From an uncultured Eubacteriales bacterium (GTDB lineage: Bacteria > Bacillota > Clostridia > Oscillospirales > CAG-272), in the NCBI GenBank assembly GCA_934526185.1, contig CAKTAA010000008.1, forward strand, positions 1 to 50,017: a stretch of 50,017 bases of DNA, written 5' to 3'. Within the stretch, counting starts at the first letter, position 1. Every line of letters begins with the position of its first letter. Below are positions 32,623 to 42,328 of the stretch, piece after piece. The position numbers were made by a program, and so were the translations under genes. The notes under the pieces are model-generated. The model made no database searches and had not been told where the DNA came from. It saw only the letters and a list, made by a program, of their open reading frames with translations.

Positions 32623-33276
32623 ATGAAAATTCTGCAGGCATCCTTATTTCAAAATATTGACGAGCAGGAATTATCTCAGATGCAGGAATATCGTTGTATG
32701 CGCCGAAAGAAGTACGAAAAAAACGATATTATTTTTCATACAGGTGAACGGATTTTTGAAATCTGCGCGGTGCTTTCCGGAAGTGTCGTGATCGAAAATG
32801 TCGATTTATGGGGCAATAAAAGCATTTTGAATCATCTATGCGCGGGACAGGTTTTTGCTGAAACTTACGTACTTTGCGAAGAACCGATGATGGTTGATGC
32901 TGTCTGCGCTGAAAATGCTGAAATTCTATTTATCGATCTGAAGGCTTTGCTGGCTGACGGCAAAGCGCCTTGGTATCCCAAAATGCTGCGCAATCTTTTG
33001 ATGATATCCGCTCATATGAATCTGGCCTTGTCAAACCGCATTTTCTGTACCGCATCAAAAAGCATTCGTTCACGGCTTCTGACGTATCTGTCCGAACAAG
33101 CTGTAAAAAACAACAGTACGGAATTTATCATTCCGTTCAACAGACAGCAACTGGCGGATTATCTGAATTTGGATCGCAGCGCCTTATCCAAAGAGCTTGG
33201 CCGTATGCAGAAAGAGGGCTTGTTGTCCTTTCATAAGAACAGATTTAAACTGTTTTGTACAGAAAAGACGATGTAG
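32623..33276 (+). CDS. Crp/Fnr-family transcriptional regulator
   Basis: 217 residues from the ATG at 32623 (CGGAG upstream). The N-terminal cyclic-nucleotide-binding-like beta barrel (DIIFHTGERIFEICAVLSGS VVIENVD) is followed by the long dimer helix and a C-terminal HTH (RQQLADYLNLDRSALSKELG RMQKEGLL). It lacks the Cys cluster of oxygen-sensing Fnr, so the signal is unknown. It probably activates the divergent ferredoxin-type gene and represses itself through the palindrome between them. Confidence 0.92.
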   Translation: MKILQASLFQNIDEQELSQMQEYRCMRRKKYEKNDIIFHTGERIFEICAVLSGSVVIENVDLWGNKSILNHLCAGQVFAETYVLCEEPMMVDAVCAENAEILFIDLKALLADGKAPWYPKMLRNLLMISAHMNLALSNRIFCTASKSIRSRLLTYLSEQAVKNNSTEFIIPFNRQQLADYLNLDRSALSKELGRMQKEGLLSFHKNRFKLFCTEKTM

Positions 33277-33470
33277 GAAGAGAGCGCCTTTAAGGGTTGC
33301 TTTTTTAGAAAAACTGAAATTCAGCCGGGCGGTTAGAGAAATCCGCCGTTAATAGCAGCGGACGATATCATTATTTAAAATACTATTAATTATATACATT
33401 GCAAACAGCGAATAGGGCAATTGAATTGTTTGTATCTTTACAAATTTCGCTCAGTCATCGGAGGTATTCT

Positions 33471-34391
33471 GTGTTTACGGTGGTTTTTACAAATGTTCTG
33501 ACAATGCTGCTGTTTCTGTCGTTCGGCTTTGTGCTGGTGAAAGTGCGCAAGGGTGAATCGAGCCATGCGAAATCCTTTTCGGGATTTTTAATTTATGTCT
33601 GCTCTCCTGCAATGATGATCAGCGCATTTCAGTCGATGGAGTATTCCTTAGATAATTTACAGAAAATCGGAACATTTTTTTTGGTAACGTTAACAGTTCA
33701 GCTGCTCTTTTTCCTTGCTTTCTATGCGCTGCTCCGAAAAAAATTTGACAATGCAAAATACCGGATTCTTACCGCCAGCGCTCTTTTCGGCAATGTCGGT
33801 TTTTTTGGCATGCCGCTTGTAACAGCTCTGTTTCCGAATGAATCGGTTGTTGCCTGCTACAGCACCATGTTTACGACGAGTATGAACTTTTTGGTGTTCA
33901 CGGTGGGCGTATTTCTGATCACCAATGACCGTAGATATATCTCCCCGAAAGCTGCGCTGCTGAATCCCACCACACTGTCAGTCCTGGCTGCCCTGCCCCT
34001 TTATCTTTTGCAGATTCATTTTCCCGCACAGCTAAATGACACCGTTGCCCTCCTCGGAAAAATGACTACGCCGCTCTGTATGCTGATCCTCGGCATGAGA
34101 CTCGCATCGGTCAGTCTAAAAAACCTTTTCACCCGGCCGTTTGCCTATGTTGTGTGCCTGCTCAAGCTGCTCGTCTTTCCGCTGTTTACTTTCTTATGCG
34201 TCCGCTTTCTGCCTTTCTTTGACACTACTTTTAAAGTTTCTCTTCTGGTACTCTGCGCGGCACCGTCGGCTGCCGTTATTCTGTCCCTCGCTGAGCTGCA
34301 CGAATGCGAACAGGAGTTAAGTGCCAATGTGACACTTCTGACTACCCTGCTCAGCATTTTTACGGTGCCTTTGATATTGCTGATTGTTTAA
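33471..34391 (+). CDS. AEC family transporter
   Basis: 306 residues from GTG 33471 behind CGGAGGTATTCT; in-frame codons back to 33399 lack a ribosome site. About ten membrane helices with family features such as FGNVGFFGMPLVTALFPNES and TPLCMLILGMRLASVSLKNL and the C-terminal CAAPSAAVILSLAELHECEQ. The family (auxin efflux carrier-like) exports or exchanges small organic anions; the substrate is unknown. Monocistronic, with a strong terminator. The region 33277-33470 shows only a small GGCGG/CCGCC hairpin. Confidence 0.9.
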   Translation: MFTVVFTNVLTMLLFLSFGFVLVKVRKGESSHAKSFSGFLIYVCSPAMMISAFQSMEYSLDNLQKIGTFFLVTLTVQLLFFLAFYALLRKKFDNAKYRILTASALFGNVGFFGMPLVTALFPNESVVACYSTMFTTSMNFLVFTVGVFLITNDRRYISPKAALLNPTTLSVLAALPLYLLQIHFPAQLNDTVALLGKMTTPLCMLILGMRLASVSLKNLFTRPFAYVVCLLKLLVFPLFTFLCVRFLPFFDTTFKVSLLVLCAAPSAAVILSLAELHECEQELSANVTLLTTLLSIFTVPLILLIV

Positions 34392-34450
34392 GTATATGAT
34401 ACAGGTAGATAATGCGATTTCAACTTCATCACTTTCGGATATAGCTGAGG

Positions 34451-34494
34451 GCAGCCGGGACTTGGTAATTTATTCCAAGTCCCGGCTGCTTTTT
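34451..34494. terminator. rho-independent terminator between convergent genes
   Basis: GCAGCCGGGACTTGG / CCAAGTCCCGGCTGC perfect 15-bp stem followed by TTTTTAC. It ends the AEC transporter transcript and borders the convergent pseudogene. Confidence 0.95.
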
Positions 34495-34496
34495 AC

Positions 34497-35759
34497 TTAA
34501 AATTGCGGTCCGGTGATTATCCAATAAACATCAGCGTTAAAAATTCGCCGTCGCGCTTTGTCTTTCGGCACATACAGCTTGTTGTCACCGAACGCAAAAA
34601 ATGTGGTCAGAAAACCTATATAGCCGAACGCCCTACTGATGAACAGATCTTCATAATTCTTCATCTGAGAGGGAACTTTGTTTTTTACCTGCTCGGCAAC
34701 ATCATCCGCCAGATTTTCCGTTTCCCTCTCATGCTTTGCTGCAAACGGTTTGAACACAGTTTCCTCGATCTGCCTGTACTGCTCAGAAGTAAAAATACAG
34801 AAACTCGGATAAGCCTTCAAACCCTCAATTCTGACAAAACCCTTTTGCACAAGCTGCGCCAAATCATATTTTTGTTTTTGACTGAAGGCGGAGGTGTCGA
34901 AATCGGCATGTATCAAATTAATAAGCGTTTGATACAGTTCCTCTCACTCTGGAGAATATCGTTCCATTATACTTTCAATTTCAGAGTGGTCAAAATTGTA
35001 TAATCCAAACCACCAGAAGCCGTTTCCGCACATAGGACCGTTGAACATCCATCCGGAAGTATCTATTGCTGCTTTTTCTGTATCATCTGTTTCTGTTTGA
35101 TAGATGCCCAGCGGAAAGTATTTGCCGCTGTCTGGACGCACAGGTCTATCGGGAACCGTATACGTTTTGGGAAATTTCAGATGGCTGCATAAACGGTATA
35201 TCAGCAGCCAAAGCATTTGATTGAAGGGCTTGTTACTGCCATAAAATCCAATCTTTCGGATTTGTTCCTCAGAAGCTTCCAGCTCACTGACAATAAAATC
35301 CGACAGCGTTTTCCAGCGTCTAAAATAAACTGCTTCTATGTCTTGCCGATTTTATCTGCTTTGAAGCAGAAAACATGTCGAATACCCCAGCTTGGTTTCA
35401 ATAACGAATTCTATTGCCTCAAGCCACCTCAAATCATTTTTGAGATAGGCTTTTGGAACACCCAGCATCTCTGCAAGCTCTGTAAGTGTTTTTGGCTTCT
35501 GATAACACGGAATGTATATATTTTGTTTTATTAAGCTGTTTTCGATGAACAGGATATCAAGTACCGGCGCCGGCTCACCGGAAATTGCCATATGAAGCTC
35601 CCTTGGACGATATACAAAATTCGTCTCTTTCATGGATATAATATCCTCCTTCATTTTTCTTCTGGTATCAAAAAGGTACCATTTAACCGCAGATTCTGTA
35701 ATCTTCAAACGGTTCGCTATCTCCTTTTGTGATTTCCCATCGATATAAAACGAAATCAT
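34497..35759 (-). pseudogene. decayed sigma-70-like / HTH regulator
   Basis: One continuous frame of 421 codons with two internal stops: TAA at 35352-35354 and TGA at 34944-34946. The start carries DGKSQKEIANRLKITESAVK WYLFDTRRKMKE, a sigma region 4 / LuxR-like HTH, then KTLTELAEMLGVPKAYLKND LRWLEA, a second HTH. The rest (PVRPDSGKYFPLGIYQTE, YIGFLTTFFAFGDNKLYVP) is of unknown fold. There is no ribosome site and a stop lies just upstream of the first Met, so the N-terminus is also lost. Three lesions indicate an old inactivation. Confidence 0.75.
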
Positions 35760-36278
35760 AAATTATACAAGGTTAGTCCACTTCCATTAAATTTTTACAT
35801 ATTCATATTGTATACCAGACTTCGGCCACAGCAACATCCGGTCATTTTTCAGATCCAAAAACAAAATGCAGGCGAATCAGGCAATTTATCGATTCGTGAT
35901 TTCAGCAAATTTGACAGAAATAAAATCAGATCTTCGTCATTATAGTTTTAACAGAAGCGGAAATAGAACACCCGGCCACGGAGTATGGGTTACGATCCCC
36001 TAAAATTTAAAAGTTCTCCAAATATATAAAAAAGGTCTGTATACAGCTTTATTGATTCCGATAGGCGCATTTAAAGGTTGGATTGTTCTAAATGCATGGC
36101 TTGCGGACCATTTTTATGAAATTTTCTTTGCAACGGTACCACGCAAAAGAGGCTTTTTTCGTTTATCAATGCCCCAAACGGTGCGTGGAAGGATCAGAGG
36201 AAAGTAATCAGGTGCTAATTCTGTCTTTTCGATCAAATAAAAAACTATAGTTAGAACAGCAAAGAATTTGTGTTATCC
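35760..36278. other. intergenic stretch, no gene seen
   Basis: About 520 AT-rich bases between the decayed regulator and the MATE promoter. Short open stretches lack starts and ribosome sites. Confidence 0.4.
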
Positions 36279-36307
36279 TTGATTTGTTCATAATGTTTGT
36301 GTATAAT
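36279..36307 (+). promoter_or_regulatory. promoter of the MATE-MarR operon
   Basis: TTGATT, 17-base spacer, TATAAT; start near 36314. Confidence 0.8.
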
Positions 36308-36326
36308 TAGTCTAAATTTATGACTA
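36308..36326. promoter_or_regulatory. MarR-type operator candidate
   Basis: TAGTCTAAATTTATGACTA is a 19-base quasi-palindrome (seven of nine pairs match) that abuts the -10 and covers the transcription start, where the MarR protein encoded in the same operon would repress. Confidence 0.6.
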
Positions 36327-36342
36327 TTTTCAAGGAGGCTGT

Positions 36343-37667
36343 ATGGAAGAATCTCTGAACATCCCCATAAAACCATTTTCGCTCTTGAAGTTTGCATTTC
36401 CTACCATGATTGCAAACCTTTTTATGAGTATTTATATGACAGTGGACGGCATCTTTGTTGCCAACTGTGTAAATACCAACGCACTGTCTGCCGTTAATAT
36501 CGTAATGCCTTATGTAATGATTGTGCTGGCTCTCGGTACGATGATTGGCGCTGGCGGCAGCGCCGTTGTTTCAACGCAGATGGGAGAAGGTAAAGACAGA
36601 GAGGCGAAGGAGAATTTTAGTTTTCTCTGTCTGACCTGTTTTATTACCTGCTGTGTGGTGTCGGTTCTGTCCTTTTATTTTCCATGAGCCTCTCTTATAT
36701 ATGCTGGGTGCAAACGATGCGATTTTCGACTACTGCTCTGATTACGCAACACCGCTGTTCTTTGTAGCCCCCGTTGCTTTGCTCGGAATGGCACTGCAAT
36801 CATTCTTCATCTCCGCAAGCAAGCCCGGACTCGGCATGACTTTTTCACTGCTCGGCGGTGTAGTCAATATTTTTTTTGACTGGCTTCTGATCGCCAAACT
36901 TGGTATGGAAACAACCGGCGCGGCTTTGGCTCGGCTATTCCATTCCGGGAATCGCTGGCATCATCTACTTCTTTGTAGCACGAAAAGGGACGCTTTATTT
37001 TGTCCGTCCCAAATGGCGTGGTAAAGTGCTGCTAAAGACCATCATCAACGGTTCGTCTGAAATGGTGTCAATGATGGCCTCCGGCATCACCACCGCAATG
37101 ATGAATAACATCGTGATGGGCTTCCATGGCGAAGATGGCGTAGCCGCAATTTCTATTCTCGTTTATACCATGTCACTGCTGACTTCGATTTATATGGGTT
37201 ATGGTCTGGGCGTTGCACCTGTGACAAGCTATAACCACGGTGCCGGAAATACAGATAACCTCAAGAAGGAACACAAAATCAATCTCGTAATGATTGCGGT
37301 AATGTCCTTGATCATGTATTTCCTTGGTTTTATCCTGCGGGATCCGCTAATCTCTATCTTTGCAGACAAAGGTACGTTTGTGTTCGAAATGGCTGCTGAG
37401 GGCTATATTTTGTTCTCCATATCGTTTCTGTATATGGGTTTCAATATGTACGGTTCCTCTCTTTTCACGGCACTTGGGGACGGAAAGACATCTGCAATTA
37501 TTTCTTTCTGCCGCGGCTTGATTCTGTTGGCTATCGCACTATATACCATGTCCGCACTCTTTGGCCTTAAGGGACTTTGGCTTGCAATGCCGGTGGCTGA
37601 ACTTCTCGGTCTGGTTCTGACCGTGTTCTATTCGAAGAAGCTGAAAGGAAAATACGGATATGCTTAA
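36343..37667 (+). pseudogene. MATE family efflux pump, two frameshifts
   Basis: Begins with CAAGGAGGCTGT and ATG 36343. The first 114 codons (KFAFPTMIANLFMSIYMTVD GIFVANCV) run into a premature stop near 36685 because of one extra base (FYF-P for FYFHEPLLYMLGAND). The second frame continues to about 36930, where another shift moves to the frame reading YSIPGIAGIIYFFVARKGTL to the end. Together the parts make a ~440-residue, 12-helix MATE transporter that would export drugs or metabolites using an ion gradient. As written it cannot give a full protein. Confidence 0.85.
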
Positions 37668-38085
37668 AAAGCAGCTTGCAAGATTCAATCAAATTATGCA
37701 GGGTATTGAAAAGGTATACGAGGATTACGCCAAATCTGTAGGGCTGACGTATATGAGCCTTACCGTTCTCGAAATCATTTATTATACAGAAAACCCATTT
37801 ACACAGAAGGAAATCTGCGCTCTTTGCCATTATAACAAACAGGTGGTAAGCAGCATAGTGAAGGGCTTTTACAGCAAGGGATATATTGAATTTCAAGAGG
37901 TCTCAAATGACAGGAGAAATAAGCGTGTTTTTTTGTCGGCAACCGGAAAAGCGTATGCTGACACCATTATGCAGCCATTGTGGGAGATAGAGAAAAAAGC
38001 TCTCTCCGTATTATCCGATGACGAACGGTCAGAGATGCTCATTATGCTTGAACGCTGCTATGAAGGATTTCACATTACTGAATAA
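37660..38085 (+). CDS. MarR-family regulator
   Basis: 141 residues, ATG overlapping the MATE gene end by 8 bases. Winged-helix core: TYMSLTVLEIIYYTENPFTQ KEICALCHYNKQVVSSIVKG, wing with SNDRRNKRVFLSATGKAYAD. It is intact although its pump gene is broken, and probably still binds the quasi-palindrome over the operon promoter. Confidence 0.9.
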   Translation: MLKKQLARFNQIMQGIEKVYEDYAKSVGLTYMSLTVLEIIYYTENPFTQKEICALCHYNKQVVSSIVKGFYSKGYIEFQEVSNDRRNKRVFLSATGKAYADTIMQPLWEIEKKALSVLSDDERSEMLIMLERCYEGFHITE

Positions 38086-38283
38086 TTCTTCTCTATTTTT
38101 GAGGTTCAAATCCCTTTAGGTGTTGTTTGGCTAACTTCGTTGTTCGGCAAAGCAATAAGTAACTGCCTATTTTCTACCCAGAAACGCAAAAACTGGGGGT
38201 GATGCGATCTGAGCAACCGTTCCACTCCGTGTCTCAGTGGTATTTTCCTATATCATTGGCTATTTTGCCCCGCAAAGCAAGAA
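38086..38283. other. short intergenic stretch, no gene seen
   Basis: About 200 bases between marR and the tRNA-Gly terminator. A GAGGTTCAAATCCC string at 38100-38113 recalls a tRNA T arm, but no cloverleaf surrounds it. Confidence 0.4.
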
Positions 38284-38318
38284 AAAACCTCTCTTGCCTT
38301 GGTAGACAAAAGAGGTTT
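38284..38318 (-). terminator. terminator of tRNA-Gly
   Basis: On the minus strand AAACCTCT ... AGAGGTTT followed by TTTTC, starting 4 bases after the tRNA. Confidence 0.8.
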
Positions 38319-38321
38319 CCG

Positions 38322-38395
38322 TGGAGCAGGTGACGGGAATCGAACCCGCGTAGCCAGCTTGGGAAGCTGGAACTCTGCCATTGAGTTACACCTGC
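38322..38395 (-). tRNA. tRNA-Gly (CCC)
   Basis: Minus-strand cloverleaf: acceptor GCAGGTG / CACCTGC, anticodon stem CCAGC-GCTGG around TTCCCAA (anticodon CCC), T arm GCGGG-TTCGATT-CCCGT, discriminator T and encoded CCA. Confidence 0.95.
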
Positions 38396-38404
38396 ATGAT
38401 GTTT

Positions 38405-38433
38405 AGTATATCAGGTATGAATGACTTTTTCAA
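38405..38433 (-). promoter_or_regulatory. promoter of tRNA-Gly
   Basis: On the minus strand TTGAAA, 17-base spacer, TATACT, just upstream of the tRNA. The remaining bases up to 38735 show no supported gene. Confidence 0.8.
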
Positions 38434-38735
38434 GACATTTCATTGAATTTTAACATTTATCATATAAAATAATGATATAACTCATTGCCTGATTCCGTAT
38501 ATTATTGTCTCATTTTCTGTTAAATAAAAGAGAAAAGTGCCTCCTGTTGTTAATAATGAATTTACGGTGCATCATTATTTCTTATTTTTTGTGCGGTTAT
38601 ATACAATATACCAAAACCGTAAATTCCTGCAGCGTAAAAATTACCGTATGGTTTATTCATTTAATGCTTGTAATAATTACACTTATTTTTCAAATGGAAG
38701 GAAGCTTTCGCGCAGCGAGAGCTATATTCATAATT

Positions 38736-39911
38736 ATGAAAGTGACACATGAAGACAGCGTTGTCTGCAGACAATGCACCGTTTACGAGTCCGCACTGCT
38801 AACCAAGATCCTGTCGGATTCTTTTCGTGATTTAAATATTTCCGAGAATTGCTTTTACGGCAAGCGTATTGTCATCAAACCTAACCTTGTTATGAAAGCT
38901 CCAAGTGAGCGCGCTGCGACCACGCATCCCGCTGTGATAGACGCACTGCTGACACTTCTCGGCACAACAGGAGCGGCTGACATCGTAATTGCAGAGAGCC
39001 CCGGCGGTCCGTATACAGCGACAGCTTTGCGCAGTATTTATAAGACCTGCGGTATGGAAGATATAGCGGTGCGTCACGGCATCCGGCTGAATTTTGAGAC
39101 CGGATTTCAGAACATACCGGCACCGAACGCGGTTACCTCCAAAAATTTCGACATTCTTTCCCCTATCTGTGAAGCAGATATCATTATCAATGTCTGCAAG
39201 CTGAAAAGTCATTCTCTGACAAAGATGAGCGGCGCCGTGAAAAATTTTTTCGGAACCATTCCGGGACTGAAAAAATTTGAAATGCATGCAAGATTTCCCG
39301 ATTACAAGGATTTTAACAGCATGCTGGTTGATTTATGCGCCATGCTCCATGAGCGGATGCAGGTTATCAACATTGTTGACGCTGTTATCGGCATGGAGGG
39401 GAATGGACCGACAGGCGGAGAGCCACGCGGGATCGGTGCTGTGCTGGTCAGCCGAAATGCTTTTTGCGCCGATCTGCTCTGTACGGAAATTCTCGGCTTC
39501 GGTTCCGGAGTTCCTATGGTAGAGGAGGCAAAACGACGGGGGTTCTGTCCGGAAAAATCCTCCTTGCTTACTGTAACGGGGGATTTTCATAAGCCGTTAT
39601 ATCCCGTAGCGTTTAAGACGCCGGATGCGCAAAGCTCCTTTTCCGTTTTTCGATGGCTTCCCGATCTTTTCGGCGGCCGCGTATACCGATGGCTTCAACC
39701 GAAACCGGAAATTGATCGAAGTAAATGTGTTGGCTGCGGTGAATGTGTCCGGAGCTGTCCTGTTCATACCATTGATATGCTGATGGAAAGCGGTAAGAAA
39801 AGAGCCGTTATCCGTCATGATAAATGTATACGCTGCTACTGCTGTCAGGAATTGTGTCCGTTTCGCGCAGTACGTATCAAAAAGAATCCCGTTTTCCGCC
39901 TGATACCGTAA
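38736..39911 (+). CDS. DUF362 protein with C-terminal 4Fe-4S ferredoxin domain
   Basis: 391 residues from the ATG at 38736. The start is uncertain: no clear ribosome site is present, and the frame is open back to 38505 over hydrophobic, unlikely sequence. The DUF362 domain has VIKPNLVMKAPSERAATTHP, IAESPGGPY, NVCKLKSHSLTKMSGAVKNF FGTIPG and DAVIGMEGNGPTGGEPR. The C-terminus has two 4Fe-4S motifs (CVGCGECVRSCPVHTI and CIRCYCCQELCPFRAV). Such proteins are widespread in anaerobes, with a presumed redox role. 49 bases separate it from ispE. Confidence 0.88.
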   Translation: MKVTHEDSVVCRQCTVYESALLTKILSDSFRDLNISENCFYGKRIVIKPNLVMKAPSERAATTHPAVIDALLTLLGTTGAADIVIAESPGGPYTATALRSIYKTCGMEDIAVRHGIRLNFETGFQNIPAPNAVTSKNFDILSPICEADIIINVCKLKSHSLTKMSGAVKNFFGTIPGLKKFEMHARFPDYKDFNSMLVDLCAMLHERMQVINIVDAVIGMEGNGPTGGEPRGIGAVLVSRNAFCADLLCTEILGFGSGVPMVEEAKRRGFCPEKSSLLTVTGDFHKPLYPVAFKTPDAQSSFSVFRWLPDLFGGRVYRWLQPKPEIDRSKCVGCGECVRSCPVHTIDMLMESGKKRAVIRHDKCIRCYCCQELCPFRAVRIKKNPVFRLIP

Positions 39912-39960
39912 AATGAAAGAGGAAAAAACTTCGGCAACCAGCATTGAAAGGAAAGAAAAA

Positions 39961-40857
39961 ATGAAATGTGTAATAAAGGCGCCTGCAAAAATCAATCTCT
40001 TTCTTGAGATCGGCGGAAAAAGAGCTGACGGTTATCACAATATTTTTTCACTTATGCATACCATTCCCCTATGTGATACTGTAAGCGCGGAAAGACTGTA
40101 TCCGGAGAACGGGGAGCGGAAAATTTTTTTTACATGCTCAGATCCGTCACTGCCGATTGATAATCAAAATTTGGCGTACAAAGCCGCCGAGCATTTTTTT
40201 GAAAGATTTTCCGATTCACCATATGCTATGCGGCTTCACATTGATAAAGTGATTCCCAAAGAGGCCGGTTTAGGCGGCGGGAGTGCTGACGCGGCTGCGG
40301 TTCTGATGTGCTGTGCCCGGCTTTATCCTGAACAGATACGGACCGGCAGCGATAAATTATATCAGACCGCCGTTTCTCTCGGAGCGGATGTTCCGTTTTG
40401 TTTGATGAGAGGGGCTGCAGCAGCATACGGAATAGGAGAAATTTTAAAACCGACCTCTGTGCTTCCCGATTGCTTTATCGTTATAGCAAAAGGTCCGCAA
40501 GCGGTTTCTACCGCTGCCGCATATCGTACACTTGACGATATTCCAAAGAGCGCAATCCGTTCCGACGATCTTTCGGAGATGATCGCATGTCTGAAAAATC
40601 AAAATTTAGACGGCATCTGCACATATCTATATAACCGGTTTGAAGAAGCGGTTTTTCCGGATTGCCCCACGGCATTATCCACCAAGCTGCTCATGCTGGA
40701 ATACGGTGCAAAGGGGGCATTGATGAGCGGCAGCGGTTCCGCAGTATTCGGACTGTTTGAAAGCGCTTGCATCGCGGAAAGCGCTGTAGAAGCACTGCGA
40801 AAAATGTCCGGTATTTCTGTTTGGACGCTGTTTTCCGGTGATATAAAATATTGTTGA
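39961..40857 (+). CDS. ispE: 4-diphosphocytidyl-2-C-methyl-D-erythritol kinase
   Basis: 298 residues from the ATG at 39961 behind GAAAGGAAAG; an earlier ATG at 39913 lacks a site. GHMP-kinase features: VIKAPAKINLFLEIGGKRAD GYHN, the ATP loop KEAGLGGGSADAAAVL, LGADVPFCLMRGAA, and GALMSGSGSAVFGLF near the C-terminus. Catalyses the ATP-dependent phosphorylation step of the MEP isoprenoid pathway. Length and motifs are complete. Confidence 0.95.
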   Translation: MKCVIKAPAKINLFLEIGGKRADGYHNIFSLMHTIPLCDTVSAERLYPENGERKIFFTCSDPSLPIDNQNLAYKAAEHFFERFSDSPYAMRLHIDKVIPKEAGLGGGSADAAAVLMCCARLYPEQIRTGSDKLYQTAVSLGADVPFCLMRGAAAAYGIGEILKPTSVLPDCFIVIAKGPQAVSTAAAYRTLDDIPKSAIRSDDLSEMIACLKNQNLDGICTYLYNRFEEAVFPDCPTALSTKLLMLEYGAKGALMSGSGSAVFGLFESACIAESAVEALRKMSGISVWTLFSGDIKYC

Positions 40858-41035
40858 TAAAATTCCGCTTCTTGATAAAAAAGCGGGGTTCAATTGGCTG
40901 CTTTTCGATTTACGAAAACAATAAATATTTAATTCAGCATACAATATATTTAAAAAATGTCACCGGTAAAATTCATAATCAATTCATATTGAAGTGCTAC
41001 AATATTCGACAGTCATGCAAGGAAGGAGAACATTT

Positions 41036-41719
41036 GTGTTATATATGATTGACAGCGCTCACGTTGAGCAGCTGAGAGAATGTGTAGAATTTTATCCGGT
41101 GGACGGCGTCACGACCAACCCCACCATTATATCGAAAGAAAAGCAGAATTTTTCGACATTGCTTCGGACAATTCGGGAAATTATCGGAAAAGATCGCATG
41201 CTGCATGTGCAGACAACAGCAACCGCTGCCGAAACAATCATTAAAGAAGCAACGGCGTTGCAGGAGTTTGTAGGCGGTGACTTTTATGTTAAAATTCCGA
41301 TATCGCCGGAGGGACTGAAAGCAACCATGTATTTGAAACAGCATGGAATAAAAGTTACCGCCACCGCCATCTTCACACAGCAGCAGGCGTTGATTGCTGC
41401 AAAGGCGGGTGCTGATTTTGTGGCTCCATATGTAAATCGGCTGGATAATATTGTATCGGATGGTGTTCATGTTGTTTCCGAGGTGGTCAAGCTTTTTCAG
41501 CTCCATGATGTGAAATCCAAGGTGTTGGCTGCCAGCTTTAAGAATGTCGAACAGGTTCATAAAATTGCTATGGTAGGCGGGCACGCCGTTACCATTTCGC
41601 CTGATTTGTTTAACCAGCTCGTATATCATCCTCTGACGCTTTACGCCGTCGACGATTTCGAAAAAGATTGGGAAATGGTTTATGGTGCAGAAAGCGTTCT
41701 TGATTGTCTGAAAGCGTAA
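41036..41719 (+). CDS. transaldolase / fructose-6-phosphate aldolase-like
   Basis: 227 residues from GTG 41036 behind GGAAGGAGAAC. Small (type FSA/TalC) transaldolase features: GVTTNPTIISKE, FYVKIPISPEG with the Schiff-base Lys86, KVTATAIFTQQQALIAAKAG ADFVAPYVNR and the closing TLYAVDDFEKDWE. Acts in the cytoplasm on C3/C6/C7 sugar phosphates. Whether it is a transaldolase or a fructose-6-phosphate aldolase is not decidable by eye. Confidence 0.92.
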   Translation: MLYMIDSAHVEQLRECVEFYPVDGVTTNPTIISKEKQNFSTLLRTIREIIGKDRMLHVQTTATAAETIIKEATALQEFVGGDFYVKIPISPEGLKATMYLKQHGIKVTATAIFTQQQALIAAKAGADFVAPYVNRLDNIVSDGVHVVSEVVKLFQLHDVKSKVLAASFKNVEQVHKIAMVGGHAVTISPDLFNQLVYHPLTLYAVDDFEKDWEMVYGAESVLDCLKA

Positions 41720-41820
41720 TAATTCAGCGAAAGCATACCGATAGCAAGTTTACGATTGTTGTTTTCGCTTTATGAGGCGAGCAGTAAAATAAAAAACTGA
41801 AAAGATTAAACATTTGGACC

Positions 41821-41854
41821 CGCGGTGAATCGTAACATTGCACTTTTCACCGCG
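41821..41854. terminator. hairpin between the transaldolase and tRNA-Leu genes
   Basis: CGCGGTGAA / TTCACCGCG stem with a 16-base loop, no clear T tract; possible terminator. The rest of 41720-41953 holds no gene. Confidence 0.45.
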
Positions 41855-41953
41855 ATATCGCTGGTAATTTTACAATTGAACAAATGCATTATAAAATTAA
41901 AATAACCGTTGTATCTATTTACAATTTTTTTAGTAAATAATTTATTTTACTTC

Positions 41954-41982
41954 TTGATTTTTTGATAATAATATGATATAAT
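41954..41982 (+). promoter_or_regulatory. promoter of the tRNA-Leu pair
   Basis: TTGATT, 17-base spacer, TATAAT; start near 41989, 51 bases before the tRNA-Leu half gene. Confidence 0.8.
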
Positions 41983-42039
41983 TATTTCATTATTAAATAG
42001 TGTGGTATATGTAGATAATTTATATAATAAAGTATACAT

Positions 42040-42080
42040 GTCGGTGTGGCGGAATTGGCAGTCGTAGCGGACTTAAAATT
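42040..42080 (+). pseudogene. 5' half of tRNA-Leu (UAA)
   Basis: GTCGGTG acceptor strand, GGCGGAATTGGCAG D arm and GCGGACTTAAAA anticodon arm (anticodon TAA) match tRNA-Leu, but the 3' anticodon strand should be TCCGC and instead the sequence changes to TTTTC. No variable arm, T arm or 3' acceptor follows. It lies under the tRNA promoter, so a truncated RNA would be made. 42081-42241 shows no gene. Confidence 0.75.
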
Positions 42081-42241
42081 TTCAGTGAGTTTGTTTTCCT
42101 GTAAGCCCTGAAACGAGCGTCTTCCCATAGCAGAGCCGCCTTTTTTCTACTGAATAACCGATTTATATTTGTTTGTTCTCTCTTCCAGTTCTCTCCAAAC
42201 CGTGGGGAATGGTTATGGGACGGAAAGAGTACAATAGATGT

Positions 42242-42328
42242 GCCGGAATGATGGAATTGGCAGACGTGTTGGACTCAAAATCCAATCCTGGCAACAGGGT
42301 GCGGGTTCAAGTCCCGCTTCCGGCACCA
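42242..42328 (+). tRNA. tRNA-Leu (CAA)
   Basis: Complete cloverleaf with long variable arm: acceptor GCCGGAA / TTCCGGC, anticodon stem TTGGA-TCCAA around CTCAAAA (anticodon CAA), T arm GCGGG-TTCAAGT-CCCGC, discriminator A and encoded CCA. Confidence 0.95.

Noticed and set aside
42040..42240. Group I intron in tRNA-Leu(UAA), as in cyanobacteria
   Set aside because: The break lies in the anticodon arm, but no 3' exon (TCCGC, variable arm, T arm) follows within the next 200 bases and no intron core elements are evident.
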